Source: Inia geoffrensis
Lineage: Eukaryota; Chordata; Mammalia; Artiodactyla; Iniidae
Reading direction: 5' to 3'
Assembly: GCA_036417435.1 (NCBI GenBank)
Contig: CM070909.1
Span: forward strand, 10,820,597 to 10,884,596
DNA length: 64,000 bases
Part shown: positions 12,351-24,800 of the stretch, piece by piece
How the letters are laid out: each line of letters begins with the position of its first letter
Position numbering within the stretch: the stretch's first letter is position 1
Notes under the pieces: model-generated
Told to the model about the DNA's origin: nothing
Databases searched by the model: none
The model's input: only the letters and a program-made list of their open reading frames with translations
Position numbers and translations under genes: made by a program

Positions 12351-12804
12351 TTTAATGAGAAATAAACATGGCCTAAACAGTAAGTTATTTACATCAGGGG
12401 TCAGCAAACTCTTTCAGCAAAAGGGATGAGAGAATAAATATTTCAGACTCTGTGGGTCGCTTACAGTCTCTTCTGCATATTTGTTTTAATAACTCTTTAA
12501 AAATCTAGAAACCAGTCTTAGCTTTCAGGGCATACATAAATAGACTGCAGGCCAAGGCTGTAGTTGTAGCCTTCGTTTAAATAGTAACAAGCAAGGATAA
12601 GAATATTTATGTCTTTGGGCTCAAGAAGCAGTTTATAAACTGAGAGATATATCCCCAAGATAGATCAGATTAAGGCAGTTTCCTCCAAACCTAAGGTTTA
12701 GGAAGACAAGTTGCCAACGTCCAGAAGAATTGGAGACAGAAATAATAAAAGTGACTGAACAATGACTCATTGGCACTGTCAGCTTGGCTAAAGGAGATAG
12801 CTCT

Positions 12805-13011
12805 AGGGCTTCCCTGGTGGCGCAGTGGTTGAGAGTCCGCCTGCCGATGCAGGGGACACGGGTTCGAGCCCCGGTCCGGGAAGATCCCACATGCTGTGGA
12901 GCGGCTGGGGCCGTGGGCCATGGACGCTGAGCCTGCGCGTCTGGAGCCTGTGCTCCGCAACGGAAGAGGCCACAACAGCGAGAGGCCCGTGTACCGCAAA
13001 AAAATAAAATA
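12805..13011 (+). mobile_element. CHR-2-type SINE
   Basis: Full-length copy from GGGCTTCCCTGGTGGCG to an A-rich tail. Target-site duplication AGATAGCTCT at 12795-12804 and 13012-13021. Confidence 0.93.
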
Positions 13012-13189
13012 AGATAGCTCTGTTATCAACTCTGAAATTTATATACCAGACACAGAGGCAAGAAATTCATCTTCCAATCTGGACTAGATTTTTTTTCAGC
13101 CTAACATGTTTTGGTTCAGAGATATCAGTAGTTCCAACAGAAAGAGAAACTAAAGTCCCTAATTACAAAATCTTTCTCTTGGACGCTTG

Positions 13190-13689
13190 CTGAAAGCCAA
13201 ATGGAGTAATAAGGACCGTGCCACCTACAGATTGGCTCTTGCCATCAACCTCTACAAGGTTTAAATCATGGGCCGCAGCAGCTGCTGTGACCTTCAACCC
13301 CTGAAAGGAGTTCAGGGTGGAGATCAGGAATGAGGCCCTCTGTGCTCTGGGAAAAATGGGCAGAACAGGTTTTTAGATAGTTAGATATTTTCAGGAGAAA
13401 ATTTTATGAGCCCAATTCTTGCATCTTCTCATACCTAGAAAAGCACTAAAATCATTAATGGTGACTTCTGCTCCTCGTGACAAGCAGCCACCCTCTGCCA
13501 AAATGTGTGCTTGACTGCATGTCCCCCCTTCACTAAAATTATATATAACACTGACCTTCCCCCCTACGTTTTGGGGGCACTTTCTCAGAGCTATCTGAAA
13601 TGTCGTCCCCTGGGCTGTAGTACTCATTTTGCCCCAAATAAAACTTAACTCACAACACTCATGTTGTGCAATTTTTTTTTCAGTCAACA
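13190..13689 (+). mobile_element. Probable solo LTR of an endogenous retrovirus
   Basis: LTR-like layout: a TATATAACA stretch near 13541, AATAAA at 13637-13642, a U5-like end (GTTGTGCAATTTTTTTTTCAG) and a CA-ending right border near 13689. The left border is uncertain and I found no clean target duplication. No retroviral genes flank it. Confidence 0.5.
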
Positions 13690-14536
13690 GCTGGATTTAC
13701 CTTCCAACCTGACAGATACAAACAAACAAAAACAGACAAAATGCATGAATGAGCAGTTTTCAAAACACTGGATATCAAACAACAAAGCAGGATCTATGAG
13801 AGATGGAAACAAACAAGGTGAGTGCCGGGATTGCCCCAGTTTACCACACGTGTGGAGTTGGCAGGCCACACACAGGGAAGGGGAACTGAGGAGATTACTG
13901 GAAAACCCCTGAATTGAGACAGACAAAGGCAGCAAGAGTTCAGGCAAGAGTATGAGAGACGAGAGCTGCACAGAGAGAGAACCCCAGAGATCTGCAGAGA
14001 ATCTCCTACAGATCAGAGCATGAGTGTGAGGGAGTAACCAGAGGGTTTGGAGAAAGAACCATCAAAAGTAAACAAAGGGGTTTTGTTTCCAGTAAAGTTG
14101 CTATTTTTACTTATTAATTCTAATAATTTGTAGATCTGGGGGGATTTTCCAAGCACTTAATGATATCATCTGCAAGTGATGACAGTCTTATTTCTTCATT
14201 TTCAATCTTAATATCTTTTAATTCTTTGTCTTACCTTATTTCATGGCCTATAGCAACTTTACTGGATACAAAACCCCATATTCAAATATATGTTGTATTC
14301 ATATATACCAGCAAAAATAGGCAAGTTTTTGTCATTTACAATAGCAAGAAAACTATTAATATCCTAATAATAAATACAATAATAAATGTAATAAAAATGT
14401 GCAAGAGTGTTATATTAAAAGCTCCAAATTACTGTGCAGAGAATTTTTAATAATATCTAAATAAATGGAAAGATATATCATTAAAAAAATAAAATAAAAT
14501 AAACGAAGGAAATAATGCCCAGGTTCACGTGGGGCA

Positions 14537-14595
14537 GGAAACAGTGCCCTTTCCCAACGGCAAGGAAACAGTGCCCTTTCCCAATGGCAAGAATG
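14537..14595. repeat. Short tandem duplication (~28 bp x2)
   Basis: GGAAACAGTGCCCTTTCCCA occurs twice in succession, each copy followed by A(C/T)GGCAA. Confidence 0.85.
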
Positions 14596-14834
14596 GACAA
14601 GATCATAGCCCATTGAGTATTGGGTGGGATACTCAGAAAATATTTCCTTCATAATGGAGAATCATTAACCCCAGACTGAGAACTTCTTTGGTGCTGCCTG
14701 ATAATCATAAAAGCAATACTCAGGAGCATCTCACTGTTTCTATGTAACTTAAATTGTTCTCACAATAAAACTCGGGAATATTTAGAGGAACAAAAAATAT
14801 CTAGCATTGACCTAATGTAATATCGTAAGTCAAT

Positions 14835-15041
14835 TATACAGTAGATCTTTGAACGAGATGGGTTTGAAATGCATGGATCCACAAATATGTGGATTTTTAT
14901 CACTAAATCTGTACTACAGTATACACAATCCACATTTGGAAAGGAGGTACAGAGGGCTGACTACAAAGTTATACATAGATTTTCCGCCTCATGAAGGGGC
15001 TGGTGCCCCTAGCCCCCGCATCATTCAAAGGTTAACTGTAC
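14835..15041. mobile_element. Tigger-like DNA transposon remnant (second copy)
   Basis: Ends ACAGTAGATCTTTGAAC and CAAAGGTTAACTGT form degraded inverted repeats like those at 2782-3016; the interior (GTACTACAGTA, CCCCTAGCCCCCGC) matches that copy. Confidence 0.7.
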
Positions 15042-16426
15042 TCCAATTAAAAAATAAAATTACAAAAAAAAAACAACTTAGAGGTTAGAATTAGAAGGCA
15101 CAGACATTAAAATAGTTAATATGTTCTTCGTATGTTCATAGATTTAAAAAGCTACATAGAGACATGGGGGATTTATTTTTAAAGCATACTTCTAGAGATG
15201 AGAACTACAAAGTGTGGGATGAAAAATATGTTGTGTGATATTAATGATAGACACTCAGTAGAAAAGATTCATGGACTTGATTATATAACAATAGAAACTA
15301 ACAAAAATGAAACACTGAGAGATAATAATTTTAAAAGGAAAGGAAGGAACAAGGACAGGGAGGGAGGGAGGGAAGACAGCAGGAAAGAAAGAAGCTTTAG
15401 GGCATTGTGGCAGCCCAGTATTCACATAACTGGAGTCCCTCAACAGTGTGTGTGTGCATAGGGGCGGGAGGGAGGGGAGAGAGGTGGAGTGAGGGGGGTA
15501 CTGGGAGGTGGGGCAGAAAAAACATTTGAAGAGGTAATAGCCTAGCAGCTTAAATTTTTTCAAACTTGATGGAAAAGAAGAAAGATTTCCTCACAAGCAG
15601 ATCTTCACTATAGGAAATGATAAAGAAAGTCCTTTAAGAAAAATTAAAATATCACCTGATGTAATGTTGATCTAAAAAAGAGATGAAGAGCACCCAAAAT
15701 GGTCACTACTTTGGCAAATATGTAAGATTTTTCTGCTTACGGTTTAAATGTCTTTAAAAGATGATTTACTATTTAAGCAAAAATGATAACTGTGCATTGT
15801 GGTGTTTACAACAGATATAAAAATAAAATGTATGGCAACATTAGTGTGAAGGCTGGGAGAAAAGAAATGGAAGTATGCTATTCTAAGGTTCTATCCGTAG
15901 ACATGAAGTTGTATGATATCACTTCAAGGTAGACTGCAGTATGTCGTGATGTGTATATAAATCCTGAAACAACTACAAAAATAACAAAACAAAGAGGAAT
16001 AGCTAATAAGCCAACAGGAAGATAAAATGGGAGAGTCAGCAATATTTAATTAATACAAAAGAAAGCACGAAATGAGGAAAAGGCAACAAGGACAAGTTGA
16101 AAGAAAGTGAAAGGAAATATGGAGATGGGAGACTTAAATCTAATTACCTCAATATCACATTAAATGTAACGGTTTAAACACACACAAAAAGAGACAGAAA
16201 TTGTCAAATTATATAAAATAGCAGCACTCAACTATTTGTCACCTAAAAGAAACACACTCTAACTAAAAAGTCAAAAAATAGGTTAAAAGTAAAAGAATGG
16301 AAAAAGATATATCATATTTACATCAATCAGAGAAAAAAAAGGAGTGCCTGTGTTAATTTCATTCAAATAGGGTTCAGAGCAAACATTATAGAGCCAAACT
16401 GATTTTTTTTTAAAAGGGGAGGCATA

Positions 16427-16637
16427 GGGCTTCCCTGGTGGCGCAGTGGTTGAGAGTCCGATGCAGGGGACACGGGTTCGTGCCGCGGTCCGGGAGGATC
16501 CCACGTGCCGCGGAGCGGCTTGGCCTGTGGGCCATGGCCGCTGGGCCTGGGCGTCCGGAGCCTCTGCTCCGCGGCGGGAGAGGCCGCAGCTGTGAGAGGC
16601 CCGTGTACTGCAAAAAAAAAAAAAAAAAAAAAAAAAT
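16427..16637 (+). mobile_element. CHR-2-type SINE with small internal deletion
   Basis: Target duplication GGGGAGGCATA at 16416-16426 and 16638-16648. About 7 bp are missing between GAGAGTCCG and ATGCAGG relative to the other copies. Confidence 0.93.
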
Positions 16638-17574
16638 GGGGAGGCATAAACTAACAATGCCAGGAATAGGAGAAGTAGCATCACTACAGACTCTAGAGAT
16701 ATTGAAGTAATAAGAAAATATAAAGAAAAATGTTAGGCCAAAGAAATTAAACAACTTAGATGAAATGGACACATTCCTTAAAAGACACCAACCACCAAAG
16801 CTCATTCAAGAATAAATCATTTGAATAGCACTGCATCTATTAAAGAAACTGAACCTTTAACAGTAAATAATTAAAAATCTTGTGAAACAAAGAAAACTCC
16901 ATGCCCAGATGATTTCAATGGCAAATTGCTTCAAACATTGAATGAAAAAAATCATACCAATTCTACACAAAATCTTCCAGAAAATTGGCATGAAGGAATA
17001 CTACTCTGAAACCTAAACCAGACAAAGCTGTTACATGAAAAGAAAATTACATATAAATATCCTTCATAAACATAGTTGCAAAAATCCTAAGCCAAATTTT
17101 AGCAGATCTAATCCAGTGATATATTAAAATGATAATACATCTCGAGAATTGAAAGTTGGCTTAAATTTCTATAACTATTTAAGTTAATTCATCATGTTAA
17201 AAAACTAAAAAGAGAAAAGAAAAACTATATGATCATCTCAACAGATATAGGAAAAGTATTAGACAAATCAATACCCATTTCTGATAAAACCTCTCAGTAT
17301 TCTAAGAACAAAAGGAAAATTTCTCAAACTGGTAATATTCATCTATGAAAAATATACACTTAACACCTTAGTTAATGGTATAACATTGACTTATTCCCAA
17401 GATCAAGAACAAAATAAGAATTTGCACTCTCACCATTTTTATTCAATATTGTACTGGAGGTTCTAGTCTATGAAATCAGGCAAGGAAAAGAAATAAAAAT
17501 CATCCAGAAAGGAAAAAATAAAAATATTTTTATTTTCAGATGACATGATTATGTATGAGGAAAATCCAATGAAA

Positions 17575-17664
17575 TACACACACACACACACACACACACC
17601 ACACACACAAACACACACACAAGCACACACACACAAACACACACACAAAAACACACACACAAAC
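17575..17664. repeat. Imperfect (CA)n microsatellite
   Basis: About 90 bp of CA units with AAACA interruptions, inside the L1 relic. Confidence 0.95.
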
Positions 17665-18725
17665 TTACTAGAAGAAATAAGTGAGCTTATCAAGGTTTCA
17701 GGATATAAGGTTAATATAAAAAACTATTATAATTCTATACAATAGCAAAGGACATTGGAAATCAAAACTACAATGATAACAGTACCGTCTACAGTAGCAT
17801 AAAAAATGTGAAATACATGATGATAATCTAATAAAATATGTGAAACATCTATACAGAGAAAATTACAAAACATCGCATAAAGAAAATCCATGAGTTGAAC
17901 AAATCAGTATTTTAAAGAATTCAATTTCCCCCAATTTATCTATAGATTCAGTGAAATCCCATTCAAAATTTCAAAAAGTTTTTTAGAAATTGACAAGCCA
18001 ATTCAGAAATTAAGACGGAAAAATGCAAAGACATAGATTAACCAAAACAATATTGAAGAACTACCTCCATGTGATTTCAAGATATATTATAAAACTACAG
18101 AATCCAAAATACCATAATGGTGTTATGCACAGAGAATACACAAATAGATCGCTGGAACAGAATAGAGTCCAGAAATAGACTCAATTATGTGGGCATAATT
18201 TTTGACAAAAGTGCAAAGGTAATGTAGTGAAGAAAGAATAGTCTTTTCAGCAAACGTTGCAAAAGCAATTGAATATCCACGTGCAAAAAGGAAAAGAAAA
18301 AGAACTTCCATGCATCCATACGTGACTTACAAATCATCCCCCCAAAAGTTAAAGATTTCCACGTAAAATCTGAAACTATAAAATGTCTAGAAGAAAACAT
18401 AGCAGAAAAAATTTTTGTGACCTTGAGTTAGGCAACAAGTTCTTAGAAAGAACAATAGAAATGGGAAAATGGACTTCACTGAAGACTGGCAGGGGGGCTT
18501 GGAACAAGCTAGGTGAAAAAAATATATATACATAGAGAATTAAAACTTTTGCTATCAAGGTGTCAAGCAGCTGGGCCCCAGTCTCCGCTAAGGAGTTCTG
18601 CACTTTTGCTAGTAACAGGAAGTTCTCAGGGCTTTTATGGTTTGCACCTAAGTGACGAAGTATAGCTTAATTTTCAGAAGAAAATTCAAAGGTCTTCTCC
18701 TCCTTTTCTTCCACAGCCTTCACAT

Positions 18726-18870
18726 TCACTGTACTCTTAATAGGTTCGCCTTCCTCTGACATATACTGAATGCAGTTAAAACGCAGTTTTCAGCAAAAAC
18801 AGCTCCCCTTTGTATATATGCACAGGTGCCTGAAGAATACATCTGGAGAGCAGCTCCCTGGAGTCTAAAC
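18726..18870 (-). CDS. OLR1: OLR1 exon 6 (lectin-like domain, end; stop)
   Basis: 47 codons plus stop: [20 protein letters not shown] to [17 protein letters not shown] at 18728-18726. The acceptor GCATGCAG joins exon 5 in phase 2. Confidence 0.96.
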
Positions 18871-21800
18871 CTGCATGCAGGGAGAAAAACAAATTTGGAT
18901 TTACTGCCACCTTGTGTCAGGCACTTAGCCTTGTCTTAAAGCTTCAAGTCAGCAATAAACGTGAGAAGGAAAATTTAAGAGAAGAGCTGAACGGGTAAAC
19001 GGGCAAGTCCCTGTGTGAGAGAGCTGAGGGAGAGAGATTCAGAAATTCCCCAAGCTTCTTTCCAGCAAGAAGAGGACATTGTGTGGAATGCGGCAGGAAC
19101 TTCACTAGTAGGTTCAGCAAAGAATAGGAAACTTACAAGTGGGGGCATCAAAAAGAATAGGAAACTTACAAGCGGGGCCTCAAAGGAGAACCATCCTCCC
19201 AGAGCCATGAGTAGTTGGGTTTCTTCAGAGACAACCCCATCCAAAATGGGAAACTGGAATGGGCGATTGCTTGCCGGATGAATTCCTGTGGGAAGTCACG
19301 TTTCTGAGTTGATGAAAGAGTCGATGTGGACTTTTTAGATTAGATTCACAAAACGAAAGAACCCAAAGAGCTCTTAGACATCCTCTTGATGGCTTTACAG
19401 AAATGTCTACTGGAGCCTAGAGATACTTCATAACCTGTCCATCCAAGGTCATGCACGTAACCAGTGGCCAGCCTAGGCTAGAAAACAGGTACATATTCTG
19501 ATTCTCAAGGAGGGCCTTAACCTGATCTATTTCCCTGTAAACCAATATTCCAGCCCAACACACATCCATTAAAAACTCACCAGATCATCTGAGCTATTAA
19601 TCTTCAGCATGTGGGCATCCAAAGACAAGCAGTTCTCCCGGCTTTTTTCCCAATTAAATGGGCCAGAGGAAAATCGGTAACAGTTTTCTTCATGCCAGAG
19701 CCAGTCTTGGGGACAAGGACCTAGGAAATGTAATATACTTAATTAGTGAGTTATGCCTGAGTAAAAATATTTCTACAATTCTTAAATCAAGTCACCTCTC
19801 AGGACTCTCACATGCTACCGCCTCTTCTTAATGAGAATTATACCCAGACTCTGCAAATACCTAAATAGCCTAGAGTCTTTATTGCTCCATTTTTTGCAGA
19901 AAAAAGAAATAAAGCATTCTGATTTTAGAAAACTCAATTAAAAAGCAAGGCTGTTAAAAAAGCAAGGCTTGAGCTGGGATGTAATTTTAGAATCTGATCT
20001 ATTTTTTAAAAATTATGTTTGGAATCATGGAAGTGAGAGTTGGGGGATGAATATGTAATAGCTCTTCTGCTACTAAAAAAGATATGCTTATATATTTTAA
20101 AACTTCAGGTCTTTGAATGATGGATTTGGGCTTAGATACTGTGCCTCCTGACTCTGGACATGTAGCCCTATGTGGCTCTTGAATACTTTAGTTGCGGCTG
20201 GTCTGCATTGAGATGATGTTCTGTAAGTGTAAGATATACCCCTGATTTTGAAAACTTACTATGAAAAAAAGAATATAAAATATCCCATTAATAATATTTA
20301 TACTGATTAGTGTCAAAATCATATTTCAAGTATATTGGGTTAAATAAAAATGTCACTAAAATTAATTTCATCTGTTTATTTTTCCTGTTTACTGTGATTA
20401 CTAGGAAATTTAATGTTGCATATGTGGCACACACTGTATTTCTTTTGGACAGAGCTGTTCTAGGGAGAACAGTATATTGGTGCAAAGAGAGCATCTCAAT
20501 TTAAATAAGATTTCAGAAAGTAGGGGAAAGTTTTCAGCAGAAAGTTCCCAGAGAGTCCAAAAAACTCAACTCAGGGCTTAGGCAATAGGCACAATATGTG
20601 TTTTACAGATATTTTAAACGATCCCTAAATCCTCTTTCTCCTCCCCCTCTTCTCCCTTCATCATCATCATCATCCCTTCTGTGTGTTACTAACACTTGGA
20701 ATCTCTTTACTGGGGAACAAAGCCCTTTGTTCTATGCTGTGACCAAAAAAAAAAAAAAAAACAAAACCTCAAATCCTTGAGCAAGGCAACATTTTCATTT
20801 CAATTTTCATTGTGGCATAAAACCATCAGATAATTTTGTAAGAATAGGCTACATCAGAGAGAACAAAGTAGAAAGGACTGAACTTTGAAAGAAGAAAGTG
20901 CATGAGGAAGGGCATACATAAGCCCGGATTGAAATCAAAGAATGCAAGCTTCCTAACTTATTAATTTGCCTAGTCCTGTCTTACTATGTCAAAGGAAAGA
21001 GTATACTGGTTTTCCTGAACTAAAAGAAAGGTCTAGGTAGGTTTTCCAAGCCATGAAAAAGTGAAAAAGATGAATCTTAAAATGTGGCATTCAAACCACC
21101 TGTATGTCCTTTAATTATTATTATTTTTTATTTAACAAACACGATAACCACTGTGTTAACCAAAGTGCCAAAAATGGTTGGCAGTAATTTTTATGTATTG
21201 GCTCAGTTAATCCTCATAACCACAGTATGTAAGAGTTAGGTTAATTTTCTTCATTTGAAAGATAGAGAAAATGGGACTTTGAACATGAACAGTCTAACGC
21301 TAGCATCTGTGTGTTTCATCACTATATTACACTACCTCTCAAACTCCTGAGTTCGAATTAACTGAGGAAATATTTCTTGATGCTCCCTCAAGATACTTTG
21401 ATACAGGGTTTTGGGGTAAATCTGGAATTTGCCACTTTTAACAAGCTACTTAGGTGATAATTTTGTACACGAAGGGTTGAGAACCACCACTAATTCAGGT
21501 GCTAAAATGTAGTCTGTTACTTTGAAGACTGTATCTTTCTAGCTGGCTGACCTCAAGCAAGTCACATATGCCAATTTCTCAGCATCTTGCCCTCTTCATA
21601 CATATACCGAGGACCACAGACTGGTTAGAAAGAAAGACAAAACTTGTCTCAAACTTGAGAAAACTGGCATAATTTTTTTGCATAGTATTTTATTATTAAT
21701 ATTTTTGAGAATCTTCTCAAAGCTGCTCGATGAACAGCAGTGCTTTATTTGGCATCTCTACTAATTGGCCTTTATCTGACACTGCCAAGGAATGAAAACA

Positions 21801-24800
21801 TGTTACTTGGTGTATCTGCTACAAAAGACATATCACCTTTTATTTTTGATTAGTTGTCCACACTTGGCATCTCTGGGATACGAGTCTGGACAATCCTGAC
21901 ATAATTTTACTCCCATACAGCTGATAAAAACAAGACTATTTTACAGCCCCACCTGTGAAATAAACCATTTTTGGTATGTAGCTATGTCTGCTTACATAAA
22001 CATTCCTGTCCTTGATATATTAGCCTCCTTCCTTTAAGCCTTCTTTGAGATGGTTTTATTTCCTAAACAGCTCTTTCCTTAGAGAGATTCAATATATGTT
22101 TGACACTTGCTAAAAAATCAGCTTGTCTATAAATGTCTGCTAATTTTGGAAATTTAAATAACCCTGTACATACTGAAGGGATTTATAAACTGCAAAACTT
22201 TATACAAAACTACTTATCGTTATTATCATTTAACTTACCTGGGTTTCATCTATAAAATAAATGGATGGGTACCTATAAACTGTTACTTTATAATCTTTAT
22301 TCAACAAAACTACGTGGTTGAGATTAAGGTGAGCTGTACAAGCAAGAAGCTGAAGAAATCTCTGTTTATTAGTGGCAGCTAGTTACTAATGCCAAGAAAG
22401 CAATGTACCACTGAAAGTGACTCTATTTCACACTTTCAAATTCTCCCCATGATTAAAAGCACATACCTGATTTAATTGTACGTTGTAGAAAAACTATACC
22501 AACTGTACAGATCACTTCTGTAATATTGAGTTCACATTATTATCTCCATGTTATAAATGTTTCTATCTGCCTCCTAGACTCTGAGTTCACCTAGTCAGCT
22601 GAGATCAACTCAGTTCTTCTCATATACATTGACTTCCTGGGTCTCTCATAACTTTGTCTAATTTGAAGTATCTACTTAACACAAGCCAGCTCACCTCTAT
22701 TGATTGATTCAATTTACATTGATGTAGTACACTTTATTAGAAACAGTCCCAGAGAATAATGCTAATGAAGAGGAGGGGTCCCCAGGACAAAGGAGACCCC
22801 TTAGGAAAAGAAATCAATGATTAAGAGACTTTGGAATGGAAAGAGAGAAGAATCTGTGCAAAGGGTAAAGGTGAGGGATTTCTTCCAGAAAAATCTCAAA
22901 ATGAGAAAGTTATAAAGAAAGAGAAGGCTCTTGTGAGGCAGGAAAACTTAAATCCACCACAAAGTATGTTTGATTGAATCAGATTAACTCAAGAATTTGG
23001 CATGGGATAGGGTGAGGATGACAAAAAGAGAGGACTTCTGGTGTAGAACATGATGAACAGAAAAGGATACATATATCAATATGCCAACTGTGTGCCTAGA
23101 GATATTTCCAAAAAATGTTAAGATTTACAGAGAAGCGGGCTTCCCTGGTGGCGCAGTGGTTGAGAGTCCGCCTGCCGATGCAGGGGATACGGGTTCGTGC
23201 CCCGGTCTGGGAAGATCCCACATGCCGCGGAGCGGCTGGGCCCGTGAGCCATGGCCGCTGAGCCTGCGCGTCCGGAGCCTGTGCTCCGCAACGGGAGAGG
23301 CCACAACAGTGAGAGGCCCGCATACCGCAAAAAAAAAAAAAAAAGATTTACAGAGAAGCTTCCACTGTCTCTCCTCACCCCTCCCTCCCTCATACCTGAA
23401 TAGTTTGCTGCTTTTTTCAGAGCTTCTTGGAGATTCAGGTTCTGGTGATGAAGTTCCACTAGTTTCTTGGATTTTTCATCCAGTTTGTGGGCAAGGGTTT
23501 CTATCATTTCTTTGAGCTCCCTTTGTGACCCCTGGGAAGATTTTTCTGTCTGGTGCTGGGCTGAAATCTGTCCCTCCAGGATATCTTCCTGGTGAGTAAG
23601 GTTTGCTTGCTGTTGCTTTAGATCAGACACCTGGGATACTAAATCAGAACTGAATTAAGACTCCATTTCCAACCCCAGTAAAAATTCCTCCACAGGATTT
23701 TGAGGAAATCAAAGAACCGAATCAAACCATTTGTTTTGACAACAAACTGCTGCAACATGACCCAAATTTATTCAGGAATTACAGATTTGGAAATTACTTG
23801 ATATTCATGCAATATTTTTTTAATGTGAGGAACTGTCACAGATACTTGTGATTTAAGAAAATAAGACAGGATTTTACTCGTTGTTGAGAGTTACACACAA
23901 GTTGAAAGGAATCACAGGATAAGTCTTACACGAGTGGCATAAGTAAAATATAGACAATCTAAGATAGTCAGACACAAACCAGATTCAGTGACTATTAGTA
24001 GCACTTGTCATTAATGACTTACTCTAGTTGTGTCTTAATTCCTCTGCCCTTTCTCTACCCTTCCACATTTCCTGATTTTAGTTAAAAACTGTGACACTCA
24101 CCCCGTTTTTGAGAAACCCTCCCACAGAATTTTTTTAAGCTGCTAACACAAGAGTCTGAAAACATATTTTTCAATTTTAGTTTGTTATTTTTTTGTTTGG
24201 TTTGTGGTTTTGGTTTTGGTTTTTCTGTTTTGCTTTTTAACGAAGAGTGGAGATGAAAGGAAAGTTGTGAAATCAAGCAGGCAACAAATGTTAAGGGTCC
24301 AGTGTCTCAGTTCTAGAAGCTTGACAGTTCAGTACAAAGTAGACCTCTTGGGTTGAAAGCCAGATTTGACCCTGTTGCAAAGTGGTCCAAGCCTCAGAGG
24401 AAGACTCTTCCAATGACTATCTCTGAGTCAAGGGCTCTACTCCCAGATCAGTAGGAAAAGTTTCATAGATTGAAAGTGTTCATAGATTGAAAACATAAGT
24501 TGTTTGAGACCTTAAACAACCAAGAAACAAATTAGCATTTCAAAGGCCTTAGTAACCTGGATTCTAGGGCTCTAGAGAGCCTAGGATTCTAGAGATAAAT
24601 AACTCAGATCTGTGACCTAAATACACAGGTGTATTAGATGGATGATCAACACCATTTTCCTTCTTTCTTAGCCATTCTCATCTTTCCTTTCATTTCTTTT
24701 CCTCCCAACATCCTCTCTTTCCTAAATGACCATATTATAAATTTGAAGAATGTTTTGTTTTAAATGTTTTATTTATGAAGACTGTATTTCTGGGTTCTTA

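Larger units (their letters stand above)
16000..18500 (+). mobile_element. Old L1 fragment, sense, ORF2 region
   Basis: Reads as decayed ORF2 with many stops and AT-rich sense-strand composition (for example TCTAGTCTATGAAATCAGGC and CCATTCAAAATTTC-type stretches). It contains a CHR-2 SINE at 16427-16637 and a CA-rich stretch at 17575-17664. Borders are approximate. Its 3' part directly precedes the 3' end of OLR1. Confidence 0.75.
3308..18725. other. Intergenic block between CLEC7A and OLR1 (head of CLEC7A to tail of OLR1)
   Basis: No exon-like or conserved reading frame was found. The content is repeats (listed separately): truncated L1s, CHR SINEs, L2 and MIR relics, an LTR near 13.2-13.7 kb, a Tigger relic and microsatellites. 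The proximal part (3308-3600) should hold the CLEC7A promoter; I see no clear TATA box. Parts of 9.2-12.6 kb are AT-rich single-copy-looking DNA without recognisable features, except a CTCF-like motif at 10247-10261. Confidence 0.8.

Noticed and set aside
12805..12890. tRNA-like A and B boxes
   Set aside because: They belong to the tRNA-derived head of CHR SINEs; no complete cloverleaf or functional tRNA gene.
17463..17745. Frames of 66-76 residues over 17.5-17.7 kb
   Set aside because: Produced by the CA repeat (His-Thr and Cys-Val runs).
18903..18917. CTCF-like ACTGCCACCTTGTGT beside OLR1 exon 6
   Set aside because: Two mismatches at important core positions; too weak to call next to the two better sites.
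23118..23630. A 170-residue minus-strand frame that looks like a longer OLR1 exon
   Set aside because: The first part is OLR1 exon 3; after the GTATG donor the frame runs by chance through intron and an antisense SINE. Homology ends exactly at the donor.
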